A stretch of 64,000 bases of DNA from Pseudomonadota bacterium (GTDB lineage: Bacteria > Pseudomonadota > Alphaproteobacteria > Micropepsales > Micropepsaceae): the NCBI GenBank assembly GCA_016201105.1, contig JACQDN010000058.1, forward strand, positions 27,157 to 91,156. The letters are read 5' to 3'. Shown in pieces: positions 55,420 to 63,878 of this stretch (the first letter of the stretch is position 1; each line of letters begins with the position of its first letter). Both the position numbers and the translations under genes were made by a program. The notes below the pieces were generated by a model, which saw only the letters and a program-made list of their open reading frames with translations, was not told the DNA's origin and ran no database searches.

Positions 55420-56466
55420 ATGACCAGAATGCTCGACGCCGACGATCCATGCCCCGCGCGTGACGGTTATGCGATGCCCGCCGAGTGGGCGCCGCATACG
55501 CGCACATGGATGTGCTGGCCCTGCCGCGTCGAAGCCTGGGGCGGCCCCGACGGTTTGCTTCGCGCCAAACAGGCCTATGCGCGCGTCGCACGCGCCATCT
55601 CGTCGTTCGAGAAGGTTGTGATGTGCGCGCGTCCCGGCGACGTCGCGGAAGCCAAGCTTGCCACGGCGGGCAAGGCGGAGGTGCTGGAAATGCCATTGGA
55701 CGATTCCTGGGCGCGCGACATCGGCCCGACCTTTCTGCTCGGCCCCAAGGGCGCGCGCGCCGGCGTGCAGTGGCAATTCAATGCCTGGGGCAACAAATAC
55801 AGTCCGTACACGGAAGACATGACGTTCGCCGCACGCGCGCTGCGCCATTCCGATGTGCCAGTCTACGAGGCGCCTCTGGTGTGCGAAGGCGGCGCCATTC
55901 ACACGGACGGCCAAGGCACTCTGATCACCACCGAACAGTGCCTCTTGAATGCCAATCGCAATCCGCATCTCACGCAGCAGCAGGTCGAAGAACGCCTCGC
56001 CCTTTTTACCGGCGTGCGCCGCATCCTCTGGCTGGGCGACGGTTTCTCGGATGACGAAACCGACGGCCATATCGACAACATTGCCTGCTTCGTGGCCCCC
56101 GGTCGGGTTCTGGTCGGCGTTCCGGCGGCCAAATCGCATCCCGACTTTCAGCCGACGATGGAAGCGATCCGCCGGCTCAGCGAAGCGCGCGACGCCGAAG
56201 GCCGCCGCATCGAGATCGTGGAAGTGGCGCAGCCGGAGAAACTCGGCGAGGATTGGCGCGGCAAGCTCCTTGCTGTCAGCTACATCAATTTCTATCTGCC
56301 GAACGGCGGCGTGGTGATGCCCGCCTTCGACGACGTAAACGACGAAAAGGCCCGTGCCGTCATCGCCGAGTGTTTTCCCGGGCGGGACATCCTGCAGATC
56401 GACGCGCTGGATATCGTGCAGGGCGGCGGCGGCATTCACTGCATCACGCAACAGGAGCCGAAATAA
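55420..56466 (+). CDS. aguA: agmatine deiminase
   Basis: 348 residues. Converts agmatine to N-carbamoylputrescine. MPAEWAPHTRTWMCWPCRVE, EMPLDDSWARDIGPTF, FNAWGNKYSPYTEDM, DGHIDNIACFVAPGRVLVG and GGGGIHCITQQ (catalytic Cys341) are diagnostic of the guanidine-group-modifying family. The product is used by aguB encoded 237 nt downstream. Confidence 0.95.
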   Translation: MTRMLDADDPCPARDGYAMPAEWAPHTRTWMCWPCRVEAWGGPDGLLRAKQAYARVARAISSFEKVVMCARPGDVAEAKLATAGKAEVLEMPLDDSWARDIGPTFLLGPKGARAGVQWQFNAWGNKYSPYTEDMTFAARALRHSDVPVYEAPLVCEGGAIHTDGQGTLITTEQCLLNANRNPHLTQQQVEERLALFTGVRRILWLGDGFSDDETDGHIDNIACFVAPGRVLVGVPAAKSHPDFQPTMEAIRRLSEARDAEGRRIEIVEVAQPEKLGEDWRGKLLAVSYINFYLPNGGVVMPAFDDVNDEKARAVIAECFPGRDILQIDALDIVQGGGGIHCITQQEPK

Positions 56467-56706
56467 ATGGTGCGGGTAATAGCTGTATTTCTGGTGATCG
56501 CACTGTTCACGGCCATTTGGGCGGTTTCCGCTATAATTTTTGGCATCTATTTTTTGAGCTTTTCCGAGCTTTCGGCGATCGAATATTTTGGCCTACCGGC
56601 TACGATCCTCGGTCCCGTTCTGCTCATTCGTCGACGGCAACGGATTGCGCAATCATTGGGGTTCGACAATGTAGCGCATGAGTACTGGAAAGATCATTTG
56701 CAATGA
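56467..56706 (+). CDS. small membrane protein between aguA and aguB
   Basis: 79 residues, starting right at the aguA stop (TAA-ATG). Two hydrophobic segments (about 4-29 and 37-53) and a basic tail (LIRRRQRIAQSLGFDNVAHE). No family known to me. It overlaps aguB by 4 nt, so it must be cotranscribed with the putrescine pathway genes; a role in polyamine transport is only a guess. AT-richer codon use than its neighbours. Confidence 0.65.
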   Translation: MVRVIAVFLVIALFTAIWAVSAIIFGIYFLSFSELSAIEYFGLPATILGPVLLIRRRQRIAQSLGFDNVAHEYWKDHLQ

Positions 56707-57578
56707 GAAGCGTCACGCTCGCGGCTTCGCAATTCGCCTGTTCGTGGGATCGCAAAGCCAACATTGCCAAGGCGAAGGACTTGGTGCGCGCCGCCGCGGC
56801 CAAGGGTGCCAATGTCGTGCTGGTGCAGGAATTGTTCGAGACGCCCTATTTCTGCCAGGACCAGCTCGCCGATCACTTCGCGCTCGCAGCCCCCTTCGAG
56901 GGCAATCCGCTGATTGCGGAAATGGCCGAACTTGCGAAATCGCTGAACGTGGTCCTTCCGGTGAGCTTCTTCGAACAAGCGGGGCGCGCGCATTTCAATT
57001 CGCTGGCGATGGTCGATGCCGACGGCAAAGTGCTCGGCCTCTATCGCAAGTCGCACATTCCCGACGGACCGGGCTATCAAGAGAAGTTCTATTTCACGCC
57101 CGGCGATACCGGCTTCAAGGTGTGGAAGACGCGCTTCGGCACGTTCGGTGTCGGCATCTGCTGGGACCAGTGGTTTCCCGAAGGCGCGCGCGCCATGGCG
57201 TTGATGGGCGCCGAGGCCTTGTTCTATCCCACCGCCATCGGCACCGAACCGCCGCCGTCGCCCCCTGTCGACAGCCGCGATCATTGGCGCCGCGTGATGC
57301 AGGGCCATGCCGGCGCAAACTACGTGCCGCTGGTCGCCTCCAATCGCATTGGCAAGGAAAAAGGGCAGGCGGGTGAGATCACGTTCTACGGCTCGTCTTT
57401 CGTGGCTGGTCCGACCGGTGAAATCGTCGCCGAACTCGACCGCACAAACGAAGGCGTCGTCACGGCGACGTTCGATCTCGACGAGGTCGCCAAGATGCGC
57501 GCTTCATGGGGACTGTTCCGGGATCGGCGCCCCGAGCTCTACGGAAGTCTGCGGGGACACGACGGTTCGCCGCGATGA
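56703..57578 (+). CDS. aguB: N-carbamoylputrescine amidase
   Basis: 291 residues, nitrilase fold. The Glu-Lys-Cys triad can be seen in VLVQELFETPYF, YRKSHIPDGPGYQEKFYF and GVGICWDQWFPE. Releases putrescine from N-carbamoylputrescine, completing the agmatine route started by AguA. ATG 56703 overlaps the stop of the small membrane gene; its stop overlaps the DUF1849 ATG. Confidence 0.95.
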   Translation: MRSVTLAASQFACSWDRKANIAKAKDLVRAAAAKGANVVLVQELFETPYFCQDQLADHFALAAPFEGNPLIAEMAELAKSLNVVLPVSFFEQAGRAHFNSLAMVDADGKVLGLYRKSHIPDGPGYQEKFYFTPGDTGFKVWKTRFGTFGVGICWDQWFPEGARAMALMGAEALFYPTAIGTEPPPSPPVDSRDHWRRVMQGHAGANYVPLVASNRIGKEKGQAGEITFYGSSFVAGPTGEIVAELDRTNEGVVTATFDLDEVAKMRASWGLFRDRRPELYGSLRGHDGSPR

Positions 57579-58387
57579 GTTTTGTTTTGCGTTCGATATT
57601 GGCGGCGTTTGCCTTCATCGTTTTTACCGCCGCGGCGCGCGGACCGGTCCCAGTCCAGCTTCTTTCCCACCGCGCCACCTATGAAGTCTCCCTGGACCGC
57701 ACCTCACCCGGCGCCGTTGTCTCGGTGCGCGGCCGCACCGTCACTGAATTCCGCGATGTCTGCACGGGCTGGTCGACGACGCAGCGCTTCGTGGCCGATA
57801 TGGTGGATACGGACGCCGACATCACGCGCTCCGACTTCTCGATTCAATTGTGGGAAAGCAAAGACGGCCGCGCGATGACGTTCGACGCCACCAACGTCAT
57901 CAACAACAAGGTGGACGAAAGAGAGAAGGGCAAGGCGACGTTGTCGGCCGCGGGCGGCGAGGTCGTCATCGCCGCCGGCAAACGCAAGCGCTTCGTTTTG
58001 CCGGCGGAAACGCTGTTTCCGACGCCGCAAGCCGTGGACATGATCAAAGCCGCGCAAGCGGGCGCATCGACGGCACGGCGCACGGTGTTTCAGGGCGGGT
58101 CGGAAGATCAGCTTTATCTCGCGCTCGCCACCATCGGGCATCCCGCCTCGCCGGCGCAGACGGCCGACGAGAGACGTGCCGACACGCAGGGCTTGCTCAA
58201 GAACGTCCCGGCCTATCCGGTTTTGGTGAGTTTCTTTCCCCAAAGCGGCGACATGGATACGCCGGATTACGAAGTCGCATCGCACCTCTATGCCAACGGC
58301 GTCATCGGCACCATGAGCTTGATCTACCCGAAATTCACGATGAAGGCGCGGCTGGTGAAACTCGAAAAGCTACCGTCTTGCCGGTAG
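57575..58387 (+). CDS. EipB/DUF1849 periplasmic protein
   Basis: 270 residues from ATG 57575, overlapping aguB by 4 nt. Signal peptide 1-21 (MSFVLRSILAAFAFIVFTAA). HRATYEVSL, GWSTTQRFVADMVDTDADIT and FPTPQAVDMIKAAQAGA match the DUF1849 family, whose Brucella member EipB is a periplasmic beta-spiral protein needed for envelope integrity. Cys residues in DVCTGWST and the terminal LPSCR may form the disulfide seen in EipB. Overlaps dinB end by 18 nt. Confidence 0.9.
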   Translation: MSFVLRSILAAFAFIVFTAAARGPVPVQLLSHRATYEVSLDRTSPGAVVSVRGRTVTEFRDVCTGWSTTQRFVADMVDTDADITRSDFSIQLWESKDGRAMTFDATNVINNKVDEREKGKATLSAAGGEVVIAAGKRKRFVLPAETLFPTPQAVDMIKAAQAGASTARRTVFQGGSEDQLYLALATIGHPASPAQTADERRADTQGLLKNVPAYPVLVSFFPQSGDMDTPDYEVASHLYANGVIGTMSLIYPKFTMKARLVKLEKLPSCR

Positions 58388-59656
58388 CGGCTTGGCCGGT
58401 GAAGGTTTGAGAGATCTTCCCTTGCCGACTGCGGCGCCGCCGAATTTCGAACGCACGCGGTCGATGGCGCGCTCGGCGGCAGCGCGTTTGCCGCCGTGAG
58501 GATCGAGAAGATCGCCTTTGTCGCATTCATGCGCAGGGCAAAGATTGGTGATGCCTACGCCGAGCAGCCGATAAGCCGTGCCGTCCGCCTCGCGCACCAG
58601 CGCGGTACGGGCGGTGCGGAATATCCTGTCGGCCAGCTGCGTCGCTTCTTCCAGCGAAGTGCTGCGCGTCTTGAGCCGGAAATTCGCCGATTTGAGCTTA
58701 AGAACGATGGTGCGCCCGCCGACGTCGCTGGACTTGGCGCGCTCAGATACCCGCTCGGCCTGCTGCCACAGGATACGCTCGAGATCTTCGGGCTTGGCGA
58801 TATCGCGCTCGAAGGTCGTCTCGGACGAAACGCTTTTCAACTCGCCCTCGGGATTGACGCGGCGGGAATCTTCGGCATGCGCCAAGCGGTGCAACCACAG
58901 TCCGGTGCTGCCGTAACGTTTGGCGAGTTCTTTGGCATCGGCGTCCTGCAGATGCGCGATCTTGGTGATGCCATCGCGCGCCAGCTTTGCCTGAAGCGCC
59001 ACGCCCGCGCCGCGAATGAAGGCCACGGGCTTGTCCCGCAGGAAAGTCCTGGCTTCCGCGCGCCCGATCACGGCGAATCCGCGCGGCTTGTCGAGTTCGG
59101 AAGCGAGTTTGGCAAGGAATTTGTTGAAGCTGAGCCCGATCGACACGGTGATGCGCAGCTCGTCGTCGATGCGCTTGGCCAGCCGCGCCATGCTCTTGGC
59201 CGGCGTCAAATGGTGCAGCCGCTCGGTGCCGGACAGATCGAGATAGGCTTCGTCCAGCGAGAGCGGTTCGACCAGCGGTGTCAGCTCGCGCATGAGCGCG
59301 CGCACCGAGCGGGCGACCTCGGCATATTTCGCCATGTTCGGCTTGATGACCGTCGCCTGCGGGCAAAGCCGGAGTGCCTGGAACATCGGCATGGCCGAAC
59401 GCACGCCGAACGTGCGCGCGACATAGCAGCAGGTCGACACCACGCCCCGCTTGGCGCCGCCCACAATCACCGGTTTGTTGACGAGCGAGGGATTGTCGCG
59501 CTTTTCAATCGCCGCGTAGAACGCGTCGCAGTCCAGATGGGCGATGCAGAGCGTGTCCAATTCCTTGTGGTTTGCGATGTGCCGTCCGCCGCAAACTTTG
59601 CAGCGCGCAGAACTCTCTGCAGCGTCGCTGAAGCAGTCGCGGCAGAACGCGCTCAA
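58370..59656 (-). CDS. dinB: DNA polymerase IV with N-terminal Cys-pair ribbon
   Basis: 428 residues from TTG 59656, which overlaps the ROK gene stop as TTGA. Y-family translesion polymerase. The palm motifs IAHLDCDAFYAAIEKRDNPS and SLDEAYLDLSGTE carry the catalytic Asp and Glu. N-terminal FCRDCFSDAAESSARCKVCG has Cys at 5, 8, 19 and 22, a zinc-ribbon-like pair common in alphaproteobacterial DinB. An upstream frame to 59905 lies in the ROK gene and lacks homology. The 3' end overlaps EipB by 18 nt. Confidence 0.93.
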   Translation of the reverse strand: MSAFCRDCFSDAAESSARCKVCGGRHIANHKELDTLCIAHLDCDAFYAAIEKRDNPSLVNKPVIVGGAKRGVVSTCCYVARTFGVRSAMPMFQALRLCPQATVIKPNMAKYAEVARSVRALMRELTPLVEPLSLDEAYLDLSGTERLHHLTPAKSMARLAKRIDDELRITVSIGLSFNKFLAKLASELDKPRGFAVIGRAEARTFLRDKPVAFIRGAGVALQAKLARDGITKIAHLQDADAKELAKRYGSTGLWLHRLAHAEDSRRVNPEGELKSVSSETTFERDIAKPEDLERILWQQAERVSERAKSSDVGGRTIVLKLKSANFRLKTRSTSLEEATQLADRIFRTARTALVREADGTAYRLLGVGITNLCPAHECDKGDLLDPHGGKRAAAERAIDRVRSKFGGAAVGKGRSLKPSPAKPLPARR

Positions 59657-60576
59657 GGCGGCAAGCCCTTGGATTTCTCGCCCAGCTGCCACAACCAGGC
59701 AGCCCCTCGCACGCCGCTGGAATCGCCATGCTTGTTCTTCAAAATCGGTGTCTGTCCTTCCGGCGTGAAGGAATAACGTTCCACGCGCGCAGGCACCTCG
59801 CGATAGAGCACGTCGATATTGGAAAGTCCGCCGCCCACGACAATGGCGTGAGGATCGAGAACGTTGACGATGGAGGCGATCGCGCGCGAGAACCGATCCA
59901 GCCACGCGTCGATCGTCACGATGGCGTCGGCGTCGCCTTTGACGGCAGCTTCTGAGATGTCCGATGCGTTAAGTTTGCGGCGAGACCTTTTCCCGAACTC
60001 TCTTTCCAAAGCCGGTCCGCTGCACCAGGATTCGATGCAGCCATTCTTGCCGCAGTAGCATGGCGGTCCGGGAATTTCATCGAGCCGGGGCCCCGGCAGA
60101 GGATTGTGACCCCATTCGCCGGTGATCGCGTGCGCCCCGGTCAGCGCATGTCCATCGATGCAGATCCCACCGCCCACGCCGGTGCCGGCGATGATTCCGA
60201 ACACGATCTCTTTTCCGGCGGCAGCGCCGTCCGCGGCTTCGGAAAGCGTGAAACAGTTGGCGTCGTTTGCCACGCGCACGGGCCGGTTGATGGCTTTCGC
60301 GAGATCTTTGTCGAGCGGATGTCCGATCAGCCGTGTCGAATTCGCATTCTTCACAAGGCCGGTTTTCAGACTGAGTGCGCCGGGGATGGCAACGCCCACC
60401 GTGCCGCGCTGCGAGAGTTTCGCTTCGGATTGCAGAATGAGATCGGCGATGGCGCGAATGGTTTCGTCATACCCCGAATGCGGCGTGGGCACGCGATGGC
60501 GCAAAGCTATGGTTCCATCGTCAGCCAGGGCCGCGATTTCGATTTTCGAGCCGCCGAGATCGATTCCAAAGCGCAT
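59653..60576 (-). CDS. ROK family sugar kinase
   Basis: 307 residues from ATG 60576. ATP-binding MRFGIDLGGSKIEIAALADD, VGVAIPGALSLKTGLVKNAN, GTGVGGGICIDG and the ROK zinc motif GHNPLPGPR...CYCGKNGCIES are present. Best fit is a fructokinase or N-acetylglucosamine kinase; substrate cannot be fixed from sequence. It starts 2 nt from the preceding HAD gene stop and is overlapped by dinB. Confidence 0.92.
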   Translation of the reverse strand: MRFGIDLGGSKIEIAALADDGTIALRHRVPTPHSGYDETIRAIADLILQSEAKLSQRGTVGVAIPGALSLKTGLVKNANSTRLIGHPLDKDLAKAINRPVRVANDANCFTLSEAADGAAAGKEIVFGIIAGTGVGGGICIDGHALTGAHAITGEWGHNPLPGPRLDEIPGPPCYCGKNGCIESWCSGPALEREFGKRSRRKLNASDISEAAVKGDADAIVTIDAWLDRFSRAIASIVNVLDPHAIVVGGGLSNIDVLYREVPARVERYSFTPEGQTPILKNKHGDSSGVRGAAWLWQLGEKSKGLPP

Positions 60577-60577
60577 G

Positions 60578-61243
60578 TCAGCTCTCCACGAGCGGCGAAC
60601 CCGCCAACGTCCGGCGAATGAACGCGTCGGCATCATGCCAGGTTTCGGCGCGAAGATGGACATGGGGCGACAGCGGCAACAGCGGTTTTAGCCGCTCGTC
60701 GCCGATGAGATGAATGCGGAATACTTCAGGCGCCATTTCCGCGACGGAGGCGTGATGTTGGGGAATGTCGTCCACGAAGAACGCGGGCCGTCCCGCGCGT
60801 TGCGCCAACGCCTTGACCGCCAGGCCTTTGGCTCCACTGTTGACGACGAGCGGATAGTGCATTCCCAGCGCCGTCAGATTGCGCAACCGGGCAGGCGCCT
60901 GCGACGCGTTGACGTTGGACAGCACCACGATGTCGAGCAGCGTCGTCAGCGCCGCAATCGTCTCGCGCGCGTCTTCGACCGCTTCCAGCCAATCCAGTTC
61001 GCTGCGAAAATCTTCCAGCAGCGCGGTCACCTCGATGTCGAGTACCGGGGTCTGGTCGGAAAGCCGCTTCACATTGCCGTGGAGGCGATAGGAGGTGAGG
61101 TCGAGGAAGAGTTCCCGTTGCCGCAGGAAACGGTCGAAGCCGTCGGCGAATCGCAACAGCACCTCATCGGCGTCCACAATGAGCAGCGGACGCCCGCTCC
61201 TGAGCGGCACGGTCGCCGCGTCGGTGTGGAAAGTTCCGCTCAT
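60578..61243 (-). CDS. HAD-like hydrolase
   Basis: 221 residues. LLIVDADEVLLRFADGFDRF is HAD motif I (Asp-x-Asp), DIVVLSNVNASQAPARLRNL is motif II and FFVDDIPQHHASVAEM is motif IV. The lysine of motif III may be in NSGAKGLAVKALA. Substrate unknown. The ATG overlaps the DUF3572 stop as ATGA, so it is in the same transcript. Confidence 0.85.
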   Translation of the reverse strand: MSGTFHTDAATVPLRSGRPLLIVDADEVLLRFADGFDRFLRQRELFLDLTSYRLHGNVKRLSDQTPVLDIEVTALLEDFRSELDWLEAVEDARETIAALTTLLDIVVLSNVNASQAPARLRNLTALGMHYPLVVNSGAKGLAVKALAQRAGRPAFFVDDIPQHHASVAEMAPEVFRIHLIGDERLKPLLPLSPHVHLRAETWHDADAFIRRTLAGSPLVES

Positions 61244-61512
61244 GCGCCGGGCAACGCGCGCCGCAAGGTTTGCAGCGACTTCGGATCGAGCGATTCGCTC
61301 TGGCAGAAAGCGGTCAGAAGCGGTTCATCGGCCAGCAAAAAGTCGAATATGGCCGCCAGGAATTCGGGTTCCTGAGCGCTTTGCCGCAGCGTGGCAACGT
61401 TTGCCCCCGAGAGGTCCAGAAACCGCGACAGCCTTTCCGGCGATTCGGCAAGAAATCCCAAGGCCTTGAGAGCCAGAGTTTCAGCTGAGACCGGGGGTGA
61501 AGACGGACGCAT
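61240..61512 (-). CDS. DUF3572 protein
   Basis: 90 residues. SAETLALKALGFLAESPERL and SRFLDLSGANVATLRQSAQE fit DUF3572, a small helical family specific to alphaproteobacteria with unknown role. First gene of the coupled DUF3572-HAD-ROK-dinB set. Its first ~10 codons overlap the end of the inserted recombinase gene, so the native N-terminus may have been replaced by the mobile element. Confidence 0.85.
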   Translation of the reverse strand: MRPSSPPVSAETLALKALGFLAESPERLSRFLDLSGANVATLRQSAQEPEFLAAIFDFLLADEPLLTAFCQSESLDPKSLQTLRRALPGA

Positions 61513-62999
61513 CGTTGTTGATGTGATACCTTGTTGCTGCCTCGGGAAAGTACCCGAGATTCATCCGAATCTCCTCCTTTCCCACTGTTATCCGCTCGCA
61601 GACCGCCTCCACGAACTGCCGCTTGGCTTCCGTGGTGCATTCGTCCCACCTCACGGCCAAATCCGCCCCCTCGGTCGCGACGACGCCCTCGGAGAGCCTT
61701 TGCATGCGGATAACATCTAAGGACGCCTGAAGCCTCGGCAGTTCGTCCTCTAGCTGTGTGCGCCTCTCTGACAGGGGGTTTGTGCCTCCTCCCGAAGTCC
61801 TCCTTAGGCACCTGTCCTTGGTGGTACAGGTCGAAGAGTTCGTCCTCTGCGGCCCCGATCTTCTTGAGTTCGGCTTCGGCCGCTTCGATAAGGCGCTCCT
61901 TCTCCCTGAGGGCTTCGTCGCCAGCTCCTTGGTGCGCGGCCACCTCTTGGGGAGAGACGATGAACTCCTGCAAGCGGTCGCGGAAGGCCGCCTCAAGATC
62001 GGCTGAGGGAATCTTGTTTCTGCATACCTTGCACACGTACTTCGGGTTCGCGCTCCAGACGTACATCTTCCCGCCGCAGGAGCAGTATGCGTATCCAGCA
62101 AAGAGGTGCCTCGATTGGCGCGAGGGGCGATTGAACGTCGTCCGCCTGTTCTCAAGGATGGCGTTGACCTTCTCCCACATCTCGACCGACACGATGGGCT
62201 CAACAGGAGTCTCGACCCAATCCTCTTTCGGCTTCAACTCCCAATTCTTCCCGTGCGAGCGGGCGCGGGTATAGTTCTGGCGGTGGAGGCCCTTGGCGGT
62301 GGGGTCTAAAAGAAGCCGCTTCACTGTCATGTTGTTGAAGGGCGTACCCTTGCGGGTCCGGTATCCGCGCTCATTCATGAGCCGCGCAACGGTTCTCGCT
62401 CTCCGATGCTCTAAGAAGAGTTCATACATGAGCGCGCGAACCGGTGCTTCCTTGGGGTCGGGAATGAGCTTCTTGTCTTTCCATTGATACCCAAACTGCG
62501 CCACGCCGCCGATGGGACGGCCCATGCGGGCGCGAATGGGAACCGAGGCAGCGATGCGCTCCGCGATTTCCTCGCGCTCCCACTGCGCCATTGCCGAGAG
62601 AAGCGTGAAGAAGAAGCGCCCTGCCGGCGAGCCGGTGTCGATGGCTTCGTTTAGGGAAATCATGTCTGCATGAGCGTCGCGGAAGTGATCGGCGAACTCC
62701 AATAGCTCCTTTGTGTTTCTTGCGAGACGGGCGAGTTTTGAAAACACAAGGCCAGAGATTGTTCCCGACCTGATGTCTGCAAGCATCCGCTGGGCTTCCG
62801 GATGTCCCATGACGGACTTTCCGCTGACGGCTTCTAACCGATACACTGTCCGCACATCCCACTCACGCGCTTCCGCGTACATGCGCGCACGCTTCTCGTG
62901 AACTTCAGGGCTTTCGCCGCGCACTTGGTCCTCGGTTGAGACTCGTACCCAAACGCCGACCGTCTTGGCCTGCGGCTCCGGTTCGCGCTGAGGTTTCAT
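61481..62999 (-). pseudogene. large serine recombinase (phage/ICE integrase type), frameshifted
   Basis: Start ATG 62999 (M-KPQREPEPQAKTVGVWVRV). The catalytic Ser21 lies in VWVRVSTEDQ and the Arg set in FSKLARLARNTKELLEF. Then a recombinase domain and a zinc ribbon CSCGGKMYVWSANPKYVCKVC follow, with a coiled coil (LIEAAEAELKKIGAAEDELF). Near 61774-61778 a GGGGG run (CCCCC in the coding strand) shifts the frame: removing one base joins HKP to LSERRTQLEDELPRLQASLD and gives about 505 residues ending at 61481. Either a real frameshift or a homopolymer sequencing error. Confidence 0.88.
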
Positions 63000-63238
63000 G
63001 AATGCTCCCAGTCCTTCGTGCACCTGCGGAGTCTAGGCGTTGGGGGATTCCGTGTTCAAGGCGTATTTGATGTACCGTACGGAATGTTGTCTGCGCCGAA
63101 CGCGGATGCACCGAGAGCCTTGTAACGCTTCAACGCACGCAAACATCCCTACGGAGGGACCACTCGCAACCGGACGCATGATATTCCCCTGCGGTAGAAC
63201 AGAACCGCGGCGGCAGACACATCCTGCATTGGGCGGCG

Positions 63239-63766
63239 CTACTTCTTGAAGAGGTGACCGACAGCCTTACCGAGCAATTTCAGATCGACGCTAATTGGTC
63301 CGAATGACGGTCGAACATTGAATGCTTTCAAAATTCTACCGGAATGAGTAGTCGGCTCGTCGGAGCGGGGGCCTTCGACAGCCTTGAGGCTTGCAAATGC
63401 GCTCACATCCGCGAACCAAACGTCAATGCCTCGTTTCGCCTCTGGAAGCGCTTGCAACAGTGATCGGATGCGAGCCGCCCACTCCTTCGGAGAATCCGAG
63501 CGCACCGCGAGAACGACATACGGCGAGGGCAGATTCGATGCGAGCGTCGATTTCTCTATTGGATCGGTCGTCCATGAGAAAACATGATAGTCGCCAGCAT
63601 CTGTTTCGACATTGGCATCTGGTTTCTCTAAGGCCTCAATGTTGAGTAGCGCAGAGAGCGCCTCTTCTACGCTAGGATTCAAACCGAGGGGCACCCACCG
63701 GCGCACAGCATAAAATTCCCTTATCTGATCATACACACACAACAGAAACTCGTTTTCACTACTCAT
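63239..63766 (-). CDS. hypothetical protein, likely island cargo
   Basis: 175 residues starting MSSENEFLLCVYDQIREFYA. Mixed alpha/beta composition, no signal peptide or membrane helix, one Cys. FVLAVRSDSPKEWAARIRSL (read VVLAVRSDS) and DVWFADVSAFASLKAVEGPR are notable, but no family is recognised. AT-richer than the core genome and between a serine recombinase and an IS5-like transposase, so probably mobile-island cargo. The 239 nt between it and the recombinase contain no clear gene. Confidence 0.65.
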   Translation of the reverse strand: MSSENEFLLCVYDQIREFYAVRRWVPLGLNPSVEEALSALLNIEALEKPDANVETDAGDYHVFSWTTDPIEKSTLASNLPSPYVVLAVRSDSPKEWAARIRSLLQALPEAKRGIDVWFADVSAFASLKAVEGPRSDEPTTHSGRILKAFNVRPSFGPISVDLKLLGKAVGHLFKK

Positions 63767-63878
63767 AGTCGCCCCTCAAATGGACCCAGATATTGTCTAA
63801 AAGTAGACGCGGCTTTTAGGAATGCGATAACGTCGGCTCAATGATGTTGACTGGTGCCGGACTAGGGTCCGGACTCAA

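Noticed and set aside
61314..61480. Continuation of the recombinase frame beyond 61481
   Set aside because: Past the homopolymer shift this frame reads antisense-like, Arg/Trp-rich residues and runs through DUF3572; the shifted frame has the natural recombinase C-terminus.
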